DNA from: JAFDVL01 sp043736395
GTDB lineage: Bacteria; Acidobacteriota; Blastocatellia; RBC074
NCBI GenBank assembly: GCA_043736395.1
Contig: JAYTCQ010000225.1
Location: forward strand, 1 to 8,600
DNA length: 8,600 nucleotides
Direction of reading: 5' to 3'
Shown piece by piece: positions 1-6,841 of this stretch (positions are counted from its first letter, which is position 1; every line of letters starts with the position of its first letter). The translations under genes and the position numbers were made by a program. Under the pieces are notes generated by a model that did no database searches, was not told where the DNA came from, and was given only the letters and a program-made list of their open reading frames with translations.

Positions 1-774
1 ACAACATTCCGAGCAAGCAATTCTCCCGTGTATTATTTGACGCCGCCCGATGGCGTTACCGAAGCGCAGCAACGCGGCAAACTGGATTTGCTCTCCCGAT
101 TAAATCAAAAATTTTCGGCGAATAAACCGGAAGATACAGAGTTGCTAGAGCGCCTGAATTCCTACGAACTCGCCTACCGCATGCAGGTCGCCGCGCCCGA
201 AGCCGTAGACCTCACCAAAGAATCCGAAGCTACCAAAAACTTGTATGGGATGGATGATCCCAAGACCAATAAATACGGGACGATGTGCCTGATTGCACGA
301 AGATTGGTCGAGCGTGATGTACGATTTATTCAGCTCTATTCCGGCTCCGGCAGCGCGTGGGATTCGCATGCGAATATGGAAGGCAACCACTCCAAAATGT
401 GCCTGAGCCAGGACAAACCTGTCGCCGGATTATTAGCCGATTTGAAAGCTCGTGGCTTGCTTGATTCTACTCTGGTAGTTTGGGGCGGAGAATTCGGACG
501 TACCCCCTTTTCCGAAAAAGGCGACGGACGCGATCACAATCCGTGGGGCTTCACGATGTGGATGGCGGGAGCCGGAATTCAAGGCGGACAAATCATCGGC
601 ACAACGGATGAACTCGGATTCAAAGCCATCGAAAAACGCGCCCACGTCACTGACATTCACGCTACGATTTTACATTTAATGGGACTCGATCATTTGAAAG
701 TTCTATATCAGCATAATGGAAGGTTGGAACGTCCGACGATTAATACGGGAAACCCGATTCAGGAATTAATCTAA
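1..774 (+). CDS. DUF1501 domain-containing protein, 5'-truncated by the window edge
   Basis: The frame is open from base 1, so the gene starts outside the window; the GTG at 28 is an internal valine codon, not a demonstrated start. The 257 visible residues are the C-terminal part of a DUF1501 protein. This family is distantly related to the sulfatase/alkaline phosphatase fold and is common in Planctomycetes, Verrucomicrobia and Acidobacteria, often secreted and encoded beside DUF1549/DUF1553 proteins. Family features visible, counted from base 1, are WDSH (120-123), WGGEFGRTP (161-169), GRDHNPWGF (176-184) and VTDIHATILHLMGLDH (216-231). The Asp and His residues of these motifs are plausible metal ligands by analogy with the superfamily. 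The start, and any Tat or Sec signal, cannot be seen. Substrate and reaction are unknown. The gene ends at a TAA and is followed by a hairpin terminator, so it is the last gene of its transcript. Family assignment is confident; function is not. Confidence 0.9.
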   Translation, partial: TTFRASNSPVYYLTPPDGVTEAQQRGKLDLLSRLNQKFSANKPEDTELLERLNSYELAYRMQVAAPEAVDLTKESEATKNLYGMDDPKTNKYGTMCLIARRLVERDVRFIQLYSGSGSAWDSHANMEGNHSKMCLSQDKPVAGLLADLKARGLLDSTLVVWGGEFGRTPFSEKGDGRDHNPWGFTMWMAGAGIQGGQIIGTTDELGFKAIEKRAHVTDIHATILHLMGLDHLKVLYQHNGRLERPTINTGNPIQELI

Positions 775-808
775 CGTTTAGAATTTCAAAGACTCTGTCA
801 CAAAAAAT

Positions 809-843
809 AATCGGCTGTCGTTTCATTAATACGGCAGCCGATT
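809..843 (+). terminator. Rho-independent terminator after the DUF1501 gene
   Basis: A 12-bp stem (809-820 with 832-843, one U-G wobble) encloses an 11-nt loop and is followed by TTATTT. It lies 34 nt after the stop codon at 774. An A-rich run just before the left arm (802-807) means it could also work on the opposite strand. Confidence 0.85.
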
Positions 844-930
844 TTATTTGCGTAACTTTTTCACGCAGCCGCGAAATATATAAGTAGACCTTAACGACCA
901 TATTACTTTGTAAACAATGGAGGACTTCCT

Positions 931-2673
931 ATGTCTCGACAAAATAATCGCTTCGATGCAGTGCGAGTTTCCAGTGCCTGTTCCAGCTCGTGGGATGCCA
1001 TGTCAGGAACTGCGCAAAAGAAATTTTGTAGCGGATGCAACAAGCACGTCTACGATTTTTCGCAACTGAGTCGCAAAGAAGCAGACGCGATTATGGAAGC
1101 TTCACACGGAAATCTTTGCGCACGAATTTCGCGGACGACGGATGGGGAAATTCTGACGAAAGAACCACTCTCAATTCTCCCTGTCAGAATACAAACTCGT
1201 CGCACTTCTCCTGTAGCCAACGCATTGCTGGCAACGGTACTTGGCATGACTCCGGTTGCGACCAGCATCGTTTCAACCCCGGTTTCAGCAGCAACTTATT
1301 CATCGAAAACATCAAAGCAATACTCGGATGTCGAAAGCGGGACTGCTTCAATTTCTGGAGCCGTAACTGATCCTCAAACTGCAATGATCCAAGGAGCTAC
1401 AGTTATCCTGTCGCAAGACTCTTCTGAAATTCAGATGACGAAAACAAATGATAGAGGAACATATTCAATTCAAAATCTGAGTGCTGGCATTTTTACTTTG
1501 ACGATAAATTATTCGGGTTTCAAAACTACTGTAGTCCAGGAAATCCAGATTACTGAAGGTGAACAAAAAATTCAGAACGTTCAAATGCAGAATGGTGCGG
1601 TTGAATATGTGACTGTTGGGATGTCGATCGCTCCGCCCGCAACTTTGAGAACGAGATATATCAACAGCCCACTTATTATCGACGCTGTGGTCGGCAAATC
1701 TTCAGTTGCGGAAGTTGACAAAAACACCAGACTGATGAGAACTGAATTACATATCAATTCATTCCTGAAAGGCTTTCAGGCAAAGAACGTCATCACCTAT
1801 TACCACAATGTCTATGAAGGTGAGGAGGCCACTATTAAAGAAGGAGATTTAGTACTGGCGTTTCTCACACCAGCTGAAAAAGGAAAGGATGGATTTCTAG
1901 CCAGCCAATATGACAAAGGAATTCAGGTGCTGAGTCACGGAGAAATGCAAACCTATTCCGCCAGAATTCGAGAACTGCGAAATTTAATGTCTCAACGTAA
2001 TCCAACGCCCGAAGAAATTACCGAGTGGCTTGTCCGTTGTGCAGAGGAACCCGTCACGCGCTGGGACGGGGCGCAGGAATTACTCTCCGGATTTGAAAAT
2101 TTAGAAAATCGGCTACAGGAAATTGAAGAGTGTAAGAAAGAAGGAAAATCTCTCCCAGCTTTAAAAAGCGAATCAGAATTTCTAAGTACTCTGAAAGAAA
2201 TACAAATACTTCCACAAGCCGAACCCGATCCGGACGGAAAATTCGCTGAAGCTTTGTCGGAGTCGCAAAAGAATATTTTGTCACAGACCTTATTTTCAAT
2301 TCGAAAATTTTCTGACGATGATCTGAGATTATTACAGTTGGTAATGAAATGGGACAAGGAGAAAAGTATTCCATTTGCCATCAATCTTCTCAAACAGGAA
2401 TGGTCAGAAGCTTTTGACCCGACTTATGTTTTAGTCGAAATGCTGAATGACCATTTGGATGACGAAACTGATGATGAAACATTTAATGATTTAGTTTCGG
2501 AATTCCAGAATATTAAGATTCGCGAAAAGGATGAAGGAGACGACGAAAAACTTTCACCGGAAGACAGAGCTGCGCTTCTCGAATCTGATAAGAAAGTGCA
2601 CACACTGCAAAAAAATGTTCTCCAAAAAATTATTGATGCCGCTGAGATGAAACTTCGAACATCAAATCAATAA
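931..2673 (+). CDS. Membrane protein with Cys4 N-terminal module and carboxypeptidase-regulatory-like domain, function unknown
   Basis: 580 residues; the start is supported by GGAGG at 919-923, seven bases before the ATG. Residues 1-75 form a compact module with Cys17, Cys33, Cys36 and Cys63 (FCSGCNKHVYDFS, then NLCARI), a spacing that suggests a bound metal, probably zinc. I have seen such modules at the start of acidobacterial membrane proteins, but their role is unknown to me. A basic stretch (RIQTRR, 86-91) precedes one hydrophobic segment (about 94-121), predicting a cytoplasmic N-terminus and an exported remainder. Residues 139-222 match a carboxypeptidase regulatory-like beta-sandwich (SGAVTDPQ; NDRGTYSIQNLSAG). 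Residues 238-345 look beta-rich and globular. Residues 360-575 are helical, charged and acidic, with an E/D-rich patch at 508-545. No catalytic motif is evident. Terminator-like hairpins on both sides indicate a monocistronic gene. By eye it is richer in A and T than its neighbours. A membrane-anchored sensor or adhesion/scaffold protein is possible but unproven. Confidence 0.85.
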   Translation: MSRQNNRFDAVRVSSACSSSWDAMSGTAQKKFCSGCNKHVYDFSQLSRKEADAIMEASHGNLCARISRTTDGEILTKEPLSILPVRIQTRRTSPVANALLATVLGMTPVATSIVSTPVSAATYSSKTSKQYSDVESGTASISGAVTDPQTAMIQGATVILSQDSSEIQMTKTNDRGTYSIQNLSAGIFTLTINYSGFKTTVVQEIQITEGEQKIQNVQMQNGAVEYVTVGMSIAPPATLRTRYINSPLIIDAVVGKSSVAEVDKNTRLMRTELHINSFLKGFQAKNVITYYHNVYEGEEATIKEGDLVLAFLTPAEKGKDGFLASQYDKGIQVLSHGEMQTYSARIRELRNLMSQRNPTPEEITEWLVRCAEEPVTRWDGAQELLSGFENLENRLQEIEECKKEGKSLPALKSESEFLSTLKEIQILPQAEPDPDGKFAEALSESQKNILSQTLFSIRKFSDDDLRLLQLVMKWDKEKSIPFAINLLKQEWSEAFDPTYVLVEMLNDHLDDETDDETFNDLVSEFQNIKIREKDEGDDEKLSPEDRAALLESDKKVHTLQKNVLQKIIDAAEMKLRTSNQ

Positions 2674-2709
2674 TTCTTACAAAAGTTGCCAGCACTCGCC
2701 ATTGGAACG

Positions 2710-2733
2710 AGGGACAGGAAAGAGCCTGTCCCT
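2710..2733 (+). terminator. Hairpin terminator after the Cys4 membrane protein gene
   Basis: A perfect 9-bp stem (AGGGACAGG at 2710-2718, CCTGTCCCT at 2725-2733) has a 6-nt loop and is followed by a short TTCT run. It lies 36 nt after the stop codon. The T-tract is short, so termination may be incomplete, and a dispersed palindromic repeat with the same shape is an alternative reading. Confidence 0.65.
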
Positions 2734-3082
2734 TTCTGACTCAAAAGCCCCCTGTTCAAGAAAAAGATTAACAAGTTTTAGAAAACGTATTGACGATATT
2801 CAGGCTGATGGTTAATATGCAGATGCGCTGAGAGCAAACCTCATAATTAGTAACAAACTTAGATTGCTCCTGGCAGACTTCCATTAGACCTGTTAATCGG
2901 CAAATTTTAGGTCTTAATCAATAAGCTGAAACAATTTTTCCATAGTCCTTTCTCACTGGGATTTCTGAACCGTTAATTTTTTGATTTCTGATTGGAATCA
3001 TTACCTTTTAATGCTTCATTGAGGTTTTTCAGCTCCCCCAACATCCCCCGTTGCCAGCGGTCACAGTGGGAATGACGAGGCT

Positions 3083-3101
3083 AAAGCGCAACATGCGCTT
3101 T
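3083..3101. repeat. Perfect 8-bp hairpin (AAAGCGCA/TGCGCTTT)
   Basis: Arms at 3083-3090 and 3094-3101 pair perfectly around the 3-nt loop ACA. No T-run follows, so it is not a typical terminator. A second inverted repeat (TGCCGC at 3105-3110, GCGGCA at 3131-3136) follows directly. Together they start the hairpin-rich stretch that continues to 3285. Confidence 0.6.
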
Positions 3102-3170
3102 CAGTGCCGCCCTGTGGTGCCCCATCGCGTGCGGCAATTCCTTGATCGCCCCTGGCGGCAGCGGGATTAC

Positions 3171-3285
3171 AAAGGTTAGCGTTTGCCTGGGATCTTCAAC
3201 TAAAACGCTGACCTTTGATCCCCGAGGCTCTTGTAGTCTCGGTTACCTGAAGGGCTGGACTCACGCGACTAGGAGTCCAGCCCTT
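3171..3285 (+). other. Three consecutive strong hairpins, candidate structured RNA or palindromic repeat element
   Basis: Hairpin 1 is a 14-bp stem (3171-3184 with 3203-3216) with one U-G wobble (3177-3210) and an 18-nt loop. Hairpin 2 is an 8-bp stem (3222-3229 with 3235-3242) with one G-U wobble (3227-3237) and a 5-nt loop. Hairpin 3 is a perfect 13-bp stem (3250-3262 with 3273-3285) with a 10-nt loop. Linkers between stems are only 5 and 7 nt. Both imperfect pairs are G-U only in a + strand transcript and would be A-C mismatches on the other strand, which is the reason for the strand given. I do not recognise a known RNA family. No poly-T follows hairpin 3, so a simple terminator is unlikely. 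A REP-like or miniature palindromic element is the main alternative. Confidence 0.5.
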
Positions 3286-3300
3286 AGGGTTTCAGTTGCT

Positions 3301-3352
3301 GTGGTTGGTGGTTGGTGGTTGGTGGTTGGTGGTTGGTGGTTGGTGGTTGGTG
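3301..3352. repeat. G-rich heptamer tandem repeat (GTGGTTG, 7.4 copies)
   Basis: Seven exact head-to-tail copies of GTGGTTG fill 3301-3349, followed by a partial GTG. The array gives regularly spaced GG pairs (GGTTGGTGG...) able in principle to form two-tier G-quadruplexes. There are no spacers, so it is not a CRISPR array. The 7-nt unit is not a multiple of three, so a frame through it translates to a 7-residue periodic Trp/Gly/Val peptide. Such short-unit arrays commonly change length by slippage. It sits 15 nt after the last hairpin at 3285. Confidence 0.95.
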
Positions 3353-3504
3353 AAAGAGTTTTGATTTCTGCTACTTGCTCTGTCAATCCTGAGATACCCC
3401 GCCTCAACAGGCAAAGATTAAAGACCCCCTTAACATTTTGAAACCTATGCGCCCGTGACGCGTGTAGGAATAAGCGAGGGAAAGCCTATATTGGAGGTAG
3501 GTAG

Positions 3505-3561
3505 CAAGTGACAAGTGGTTGGCAGCATTATCAAAACTGCCTTTTACTGACCACTGACCAC
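3505..3561. repeat. Degenerate heptamer repeats in both orientations
   Basis: CAAGTGA and CAAGTGG are adjacent at 3505-3518 and run into GTGGTTGG (3515-3522), which matches the unit of the array at 3301-3352. At 3546-3561 the unit ACTGACC is repeated 2.3 times; read on the other strand this is GTGGTCA, a variant of GTGGTTG. The two patches can pair as an imperfect stem: 3515-3519 with 3550-3554 and GGCAG (3521-3525) with CTGCC (3537-3541). They look like decayed, partly inverted relatives of the intact array. Confidence 0.5.
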
Positions 3562-3701
3562 GAAATACCGATCACCGCATAAAGTTTTATTTATTCACAG
3601 GATTTTGGTCTTTTGTACCTTCCCAACAAAGTCCGAAATTCAGGGAAAAACAAGCTGGCTTAGCATTTGACAGATATGTTATATTTATCCCGATGTGAAC
3701 G

Positions 3702-3714
3702 TGGATTGAATCCA
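3702..3714. promoter_or_regulatory. 13-bp palindrome downstream of a TTGACA box, possible operator
   Basis: TGGATT and AATCCA flank a single G. A perfect TTGACA hexamer lies at 3667-3672, about 170 bp before the GspF/PilC start, but no good -10 box lies 16-18 bases after it. A promoter plus operator for the pilus/secretion cluster is conceivable; the evidence is only the two short motifs. Confidence 0.2.
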
Positions 3715-3845
3715 TCGAACATTGGCGTGAATGTAGGTTAATACTCACCCCCGAGTAATACTGTAAAAAGTCTTTTGTCGGCCTCCCTTGAACATCCTGT
3801 TTTTTCAGCTCTGTTATTTATTACAAATTAACTTGATAACATCCA

Positions 3846-5057
3846 ATGGCAGAATTTATTTGTAGGCTGGGAACGCCAGCCGGAGAAATAGTAACCAGAA
3901 CCGTCGAAGGACTTTCGCTTGAAGAGTTGCGTCAACGACTTCAACACGAAGGCTACAGCATCTTTTCCGTCGAATCCACCGGCAGTTTGGGACAAAGCCT
4001 GAAGGCGCAAAAGCGCGGCATTAAAATTAAGCTGGATGATTTTCTTTTATTTAATCAACAGCTTGCCGCATTGCTACATGCCGGCTTACCTGTGCTCCAA
4101 GCGATTCAAATGCTCCGGCTCCGGTCGCCAAATCTAAAATTGCGTGAAGTTTTGGGTGATGTGGAATCAAAAATTAAATCGGGGATCGCACTTTCTGAAG
4201 CGTTTGCATCGCAGGGCGAATCATTTCCGCGAATTTATACGGCTTCAATTCTAGCTGGCGAACGTTCTGGAAATCTGGATGAAGTTCTCCGCCGCTACGT
4301 GGTTTTTACCAAAGCGATGGCGGCAATTCGCCGCAAGTTGCGAAGTGCATTGACCTATCCGACAATTTTGATGTGCGCATCCGTAATTTTGATTTCAGTT
4401 TTGACAACCTGGGTCATTCCGCAATTCGCTTCGATTTATGACAACGTTGGCTCGACTTTGCCGATGATTACTATTGTCGTGATCGGAATTTCGTCAACGA
4501 TCAAGGAAAATTTATTTTGGTTAATACCTGCTATCGTCGGCGGCACTTTTGCTTTTATTTCTTGGCGCAGAACTGAAAATGGACGCCGCACAGTTGACCG
4601 CTGGATTTTGAGACTGCCCATTATCGGTGAGCTGGTTCGGCAAATGGCAACTGCTCAATTTTCGCGCAGTCTGGCAACACTGCTCGCCGGAGGCATTACC
4701 TTAGTTGAAGGCTTTCAGATTTCGCTGGCTTCAATCACAAACCGCGAATTATTGCGAAATACGGAACCGGCGCTCCCAAGAGTCAAAGAAGGTCATCCTT
4801 TTACGGAGTGTTTAGCCGAAGCAGGATGGGTTCCTGAACTGGCGATTGATATGATTGGAGTCGGAGAAAAATCCGGTTCACTCAAAGAAATGCTGGAAGA
4901 AGTTGCCGGGTTTTACGATGCAGAAACAGAAGTTAAACTTGGACAACTGACGACTTTTATTGAACCTGCGATTCTCATTACGATGGGCGCTGTCGTCGTG
5001 ACGATTTTGCTGGCGATTTATATGCCGCTCTTACAAATGGTGGGGAATAAAGGGTAA
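3846..5057 (+). CDS. Type II secretion system F / PilC family inner-membrane platform protein
   Basis: 403 residues, the usual length of GspF/PilC. This polytopic inner-membrane protein is the platform on which the assembly ATPase acts to extract pilins or pseudopilins from the membrane. Two T2SSF domains are visible, about 67-190 and 269-391. Each carries the paired family signature: LAGERSGNLDEVL (136-148) and GVGEKSGSLKEML (338-350). Hydrophobic segments lie near 171-193, 206-240 (probably a hairpin) and 374-397. The N-terminal 60 residues form the small cytoplasmic domain typical of the family. The start is fixed by an in-frame TAA at 3837-3839, nine bases upstream; no Shine-Dalgarno is evident. 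It is the first gene of the F-E-D cluster and is followed by a 141-bp gap before the ATPase gene. Sequence alone does not separate a type IV pilus protein (PilC) from a type II secretion protein (GspF), so no symbol is given. Confidence 0.95.
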   Translation: MAEFICRLGTPAGEIVTRTVEGLSLEELRQRLQHEGYSIFSVESTGSLGQSLKAQKRGIKIKLDDFLLFNQQLAALLHAGLPVLQAIQMLRLRSPNLKLREVLGDVESKIKSGIALSEAFASQGESFPRIYTASILAGERSGNLDEVLRRYVVFTKAMAAIRRKLRSALTYPTILMCASVILISVLTTWVIPQFASIYDNVGSTLPMITIVVIGISSTIKENLFWLIPAIVGGTFAFISWRRTENGRRTVDRWILRLPIIGELVRQMATAQFSRSLATLLAGGITLVEGFQISLASITNRELLRNTEPALPRVKEGHPFTECLAEAGWVPELAIDMIGVGEKSGSLKEMLEEVAGFYDAETEVKLGQLTTFIEPAILITMGAVVVTILLAIYMPLLQMVGNKG

Positions 5058-5198
5058 TTGGTGAATTTGATGACTGTGAATGAGATTCAAATTTCAATCC
5101 GGGGTGAGAGCGAATCCGAAAAGGAAACGTCATTCGTACTCATAAGTGAAATCTGACATTGCAAAAATAAAAATACTTTCGGTTATCACTACTAAAAA

Positions 5199-6824
5199 AT
5201 GGCAACACCAAAAGAAAAAATCGACACTTCGGCAGAGCTGGCAGCTTCCAAAAAAATGGCGGAGCGCTATCGCCTGAATTTTATTGAACTCGACAAATTC
5301 CCGATTGATTATGCCCTCGTGCAATCGCTGCCCGTAGATTTAATGCTCCGCAATAAATTCGTTCCGCTCATTAAACAGGACGATCACATCGTTATTGCGA
5401 TGGCCGATCCGACTGATTTAATGCTGCTGGATGAACTAAAATCTCAGCTTAAAACCCAGATCAAGCCGACCGTCTCGACTCTTTCCGCCATCGAAGCCAT
5501 CCTGCGCAAAGCCGATGCTTCCGACCGTGTTTTTGCAGAAGCAACTGAAGGCTTTCGCGCTTCACTGATCAAAACCAACGAAGACGGCAATGAAGAAATC
5601 GTAGACCTTGAACGCCTTTCCAGCGATTCTGAAATGTCGCCGATTATTCGCCTCGTTGACACCGTAGTCTTCACGGCTCTCGAAAAACGCGCTTCGGATA
5701 TTCATATCGAAACGCGTGACAACGATGTGCAGGTACGCTACCGCATTGACGGAGCTCTATACGAAGCAGGCGAGCCGATTGACATCAAGCATCATCAAAC
5801 GATTATTTCTCGTATCAAAGTTATGTCCGAACTGGACATTGCAGAACGTCGCGTCCCACAGGACGGACGTTTTAGAATGCGTATTAAAGGACGTCGCGTA
5901 GATTTCCGTGTTTCGATTATTCCTTCTGTGTACGGCGAAGATTCCGTTATTCGTATTCTCGACAAAGAACAAATTAACGAAGATTTCAAAGATTTAAAAT
6001 TGGATGTCGTCGGATTTGATCCGGTGCTATTAGCGAAATTCCGCAGATTTATTCATGAGCCTTACGGAATGGTGCTCGTTACCGGTCCGACGGGTTCTGG
6101 TAAAACGACTACGCTGTATGCGGCCTTGAATGAAATCCGCAACGACGAAGATAAAATTATTACCATTGAAGACCCGGTCGAATACCAGTTGCACGGCATC
6201 ACGCAGATTCAGGTGAATGAAAAGAAAGGCTTAACATTTGCTAGAGGACTGCGCAGCATTTTGCGTCACGATCCTGACAAGATCATGGTCGGAGAAATCC
6301 GCGATAATGAAACCGCGCAAATTGCGATCAACTCGGCATTAACAGGACATCTTGTTTTTACTACCGTCCACGCAAATAACGTGATTGACGTCATCGGGCG
6401 CTTTTTAAATATGGGCGTTGAAGCCTATAATTTCGTCTCATCGCTCAATTGTGTACTGGCACAACGGCTCGTGCGGCAACTCTGCACTCGCTGTCGAGAA
6501 GCGTATCGTCCGTCGGAAGAAGAATTTATTGAATCCGGATTGAAATCTGAGCGTTATAAAGATCAGGTCTTTTACAAAGCTGTCGGTTGCGATTTTTGCA
6601 ATCAGACAGGCTATCGCGGACGCACCGCAATTCATGAATTGCTGAATCTCACGGATTCCATTCGTGAATTAATTATTGCGCGTCGTCCAGGATCGGAAAT
6701 TCGTCGTACCGCTACGCAGGAAGGTCTGGGTAGTTTACGTGAATCAGCTTTACGTTTAGTCTTTGAAGGCCAAACCACATTGCACGAAATTAACCGCTCC
6801 ACATTCGTTGAAACTGCATTTTAA
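5199..6824 (+). CDS. GspE/PilB family assembly ATPase
   Basis: 541 residues. This hexameric cytoplasmic ATPase drives pilus or pseudopilus assembly through the F/PilC protein. An N-terminal MshEN/T2SSE_N-like region (about 20-105) is followed by the catalytic domain. Walker A is GPTGSGKTT (296-304, Lys302), the Asp box is SDIHIE (166-171), Walker B is IMVGEIRD (362-369, Glu366), and the His box is TGHLVFTTVHAN (382-393). The basic stretch ERRVPQDGR (216-224) includes likely arginine fingers. A tetracysteine zinc site is complete: CTRC (429-432) and CDFC (464-467). The N-terminal region seems short compared with PilB proteins carrying a full cyclic-di-GMP-binding MshEN repeat pair, so nucleotide regulation is doubtful. 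An in-frame TAA at 5193-5195 rules out a longer form; no Shine-Dalgarno precedes the ATG. The secretin gene starts 17 nt after the stop, suggesting co-transcription. The extension-type architecture argues against a PilT retraction ATPase. GspE versus PilB is not resolved. Confidence 0.96.
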   Translation: MATPKEKIDTSAELAASKKMAERYRLNFIELDKFPIDYALVQSLPVDLMLRNKFVPLIKQDDHIVIAMADPTDLMLLDELKSQLKTQIKPTVSTLSAIEAILRKADASDRVFAEATEGFRASLIKTNEDGNEEIVDLERLSSDSEMSPIIRLVDTVVFTALEKRASDIHIETRDNDVQVRYRIDGALYEAGEPIDIKHHQTIISRIKVMSELDIAERRVPQDGRFRMRIKGRRVDFRVSIIPSVYGEDSVIRILDKEQINEDFKDLKLDVVGFDPVLLAKFRRFIHEPYGMVLVTGPTGSGKTTTLYAALNEIRNDEDKIITIEDPVEYQLHGITQIQVNEKKGLTFARGLRSILRHDPDKIMVGEIRDNETAQIAINSALTGHLVFTTVHANNVIDVIGRFLNMGVEAYNFVSSLNCVLAQRLVRQLCTRCREAYRPSEEEFIESGLKSERYKDQVFYKAVGCDFCNQTGYRGRTAIHELLNLTDSIRELIIARRPGSEIRRTATQEGLGSLRESALRLVFEGQTTLHEINRSTFVETAF

Positions 6825-6841
6825 CCAAGCGAAGGTCATTT

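Larger units (their letters stand above)
2674..3845. other. Long intergenic region without a convincing gene (about 1.17 kb)
   Basis: Neither strand has an open frame here with recognisable protein content. The first part (about 2740-3050) is AT-rich and I see nothing definite in it beyond short inverted repeats such as AGACCT/AGGTCT at 2886-2891 and 2909-2914. The middle (3083-3285) is a run of strong hairpins. It is followed by a heptamer tandem array (3301-3352), degenerate heptamers (3505-3561), and then an AT-rich stretch leading to the GspF/PilC-type gene. Base composition shifts along the interval: AT-rich, then GC-rich at about 3045-3350, then AT-rich again. The spacer separates the single-gene unit on the left from the pilus/secretion cluster on the right and should contain that cluster's promoter, which I could not place with confidence. 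Confidence 0.7.

Noticed and set aside
858..884. Possible promoter upstream of the Cys4 gene (TTTTCA at 858-863, TATAAG at 879-884)
   Set aside because: The -10 is good but the spacer is only 15 bases and the -35 is weak. This is not enough in AT-rich DNA, although a promoter must lie somewhere between 844 and 918 if the terminator before it works.
1992..2393. Open frames on the - strand inside the Cys4 membrane protein gene (also 2054-2374)
   Set aside because: They are antisense to a well-supported gene, low-complexity (Ser/Phe-rich) and without recognisable domains.
3301..3352. CRISPR array
   Set aside because: The units are 7 nt, directly adjacent and without spacers, and there are no cas genes; this is a simple tandem repeat.
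3142..3441. 99-codon open frame on the + strand in the intergenic region
   Set aside because: It runs through the hairpin cluster and the heptamer array. The translation becomes a periodic Trp/Gly/Val repeat, there is no Shine-Dalgarno, and no family resemblance is seen. It is most likely a by-product of the non-coding structure.
3690..3720. tRNA-like T-arm around the palindrome
   Set aside because: There is no acceptor stem, D-arm or anticodon arm nearby on either strand.
5058..5198. Promoter between the F and E genes (CTGACA at 5153-5158)
   Set aside because: No acceptable -10 lies 16-18 bases downstream; the best nearby hexamer matches only three of six positions.
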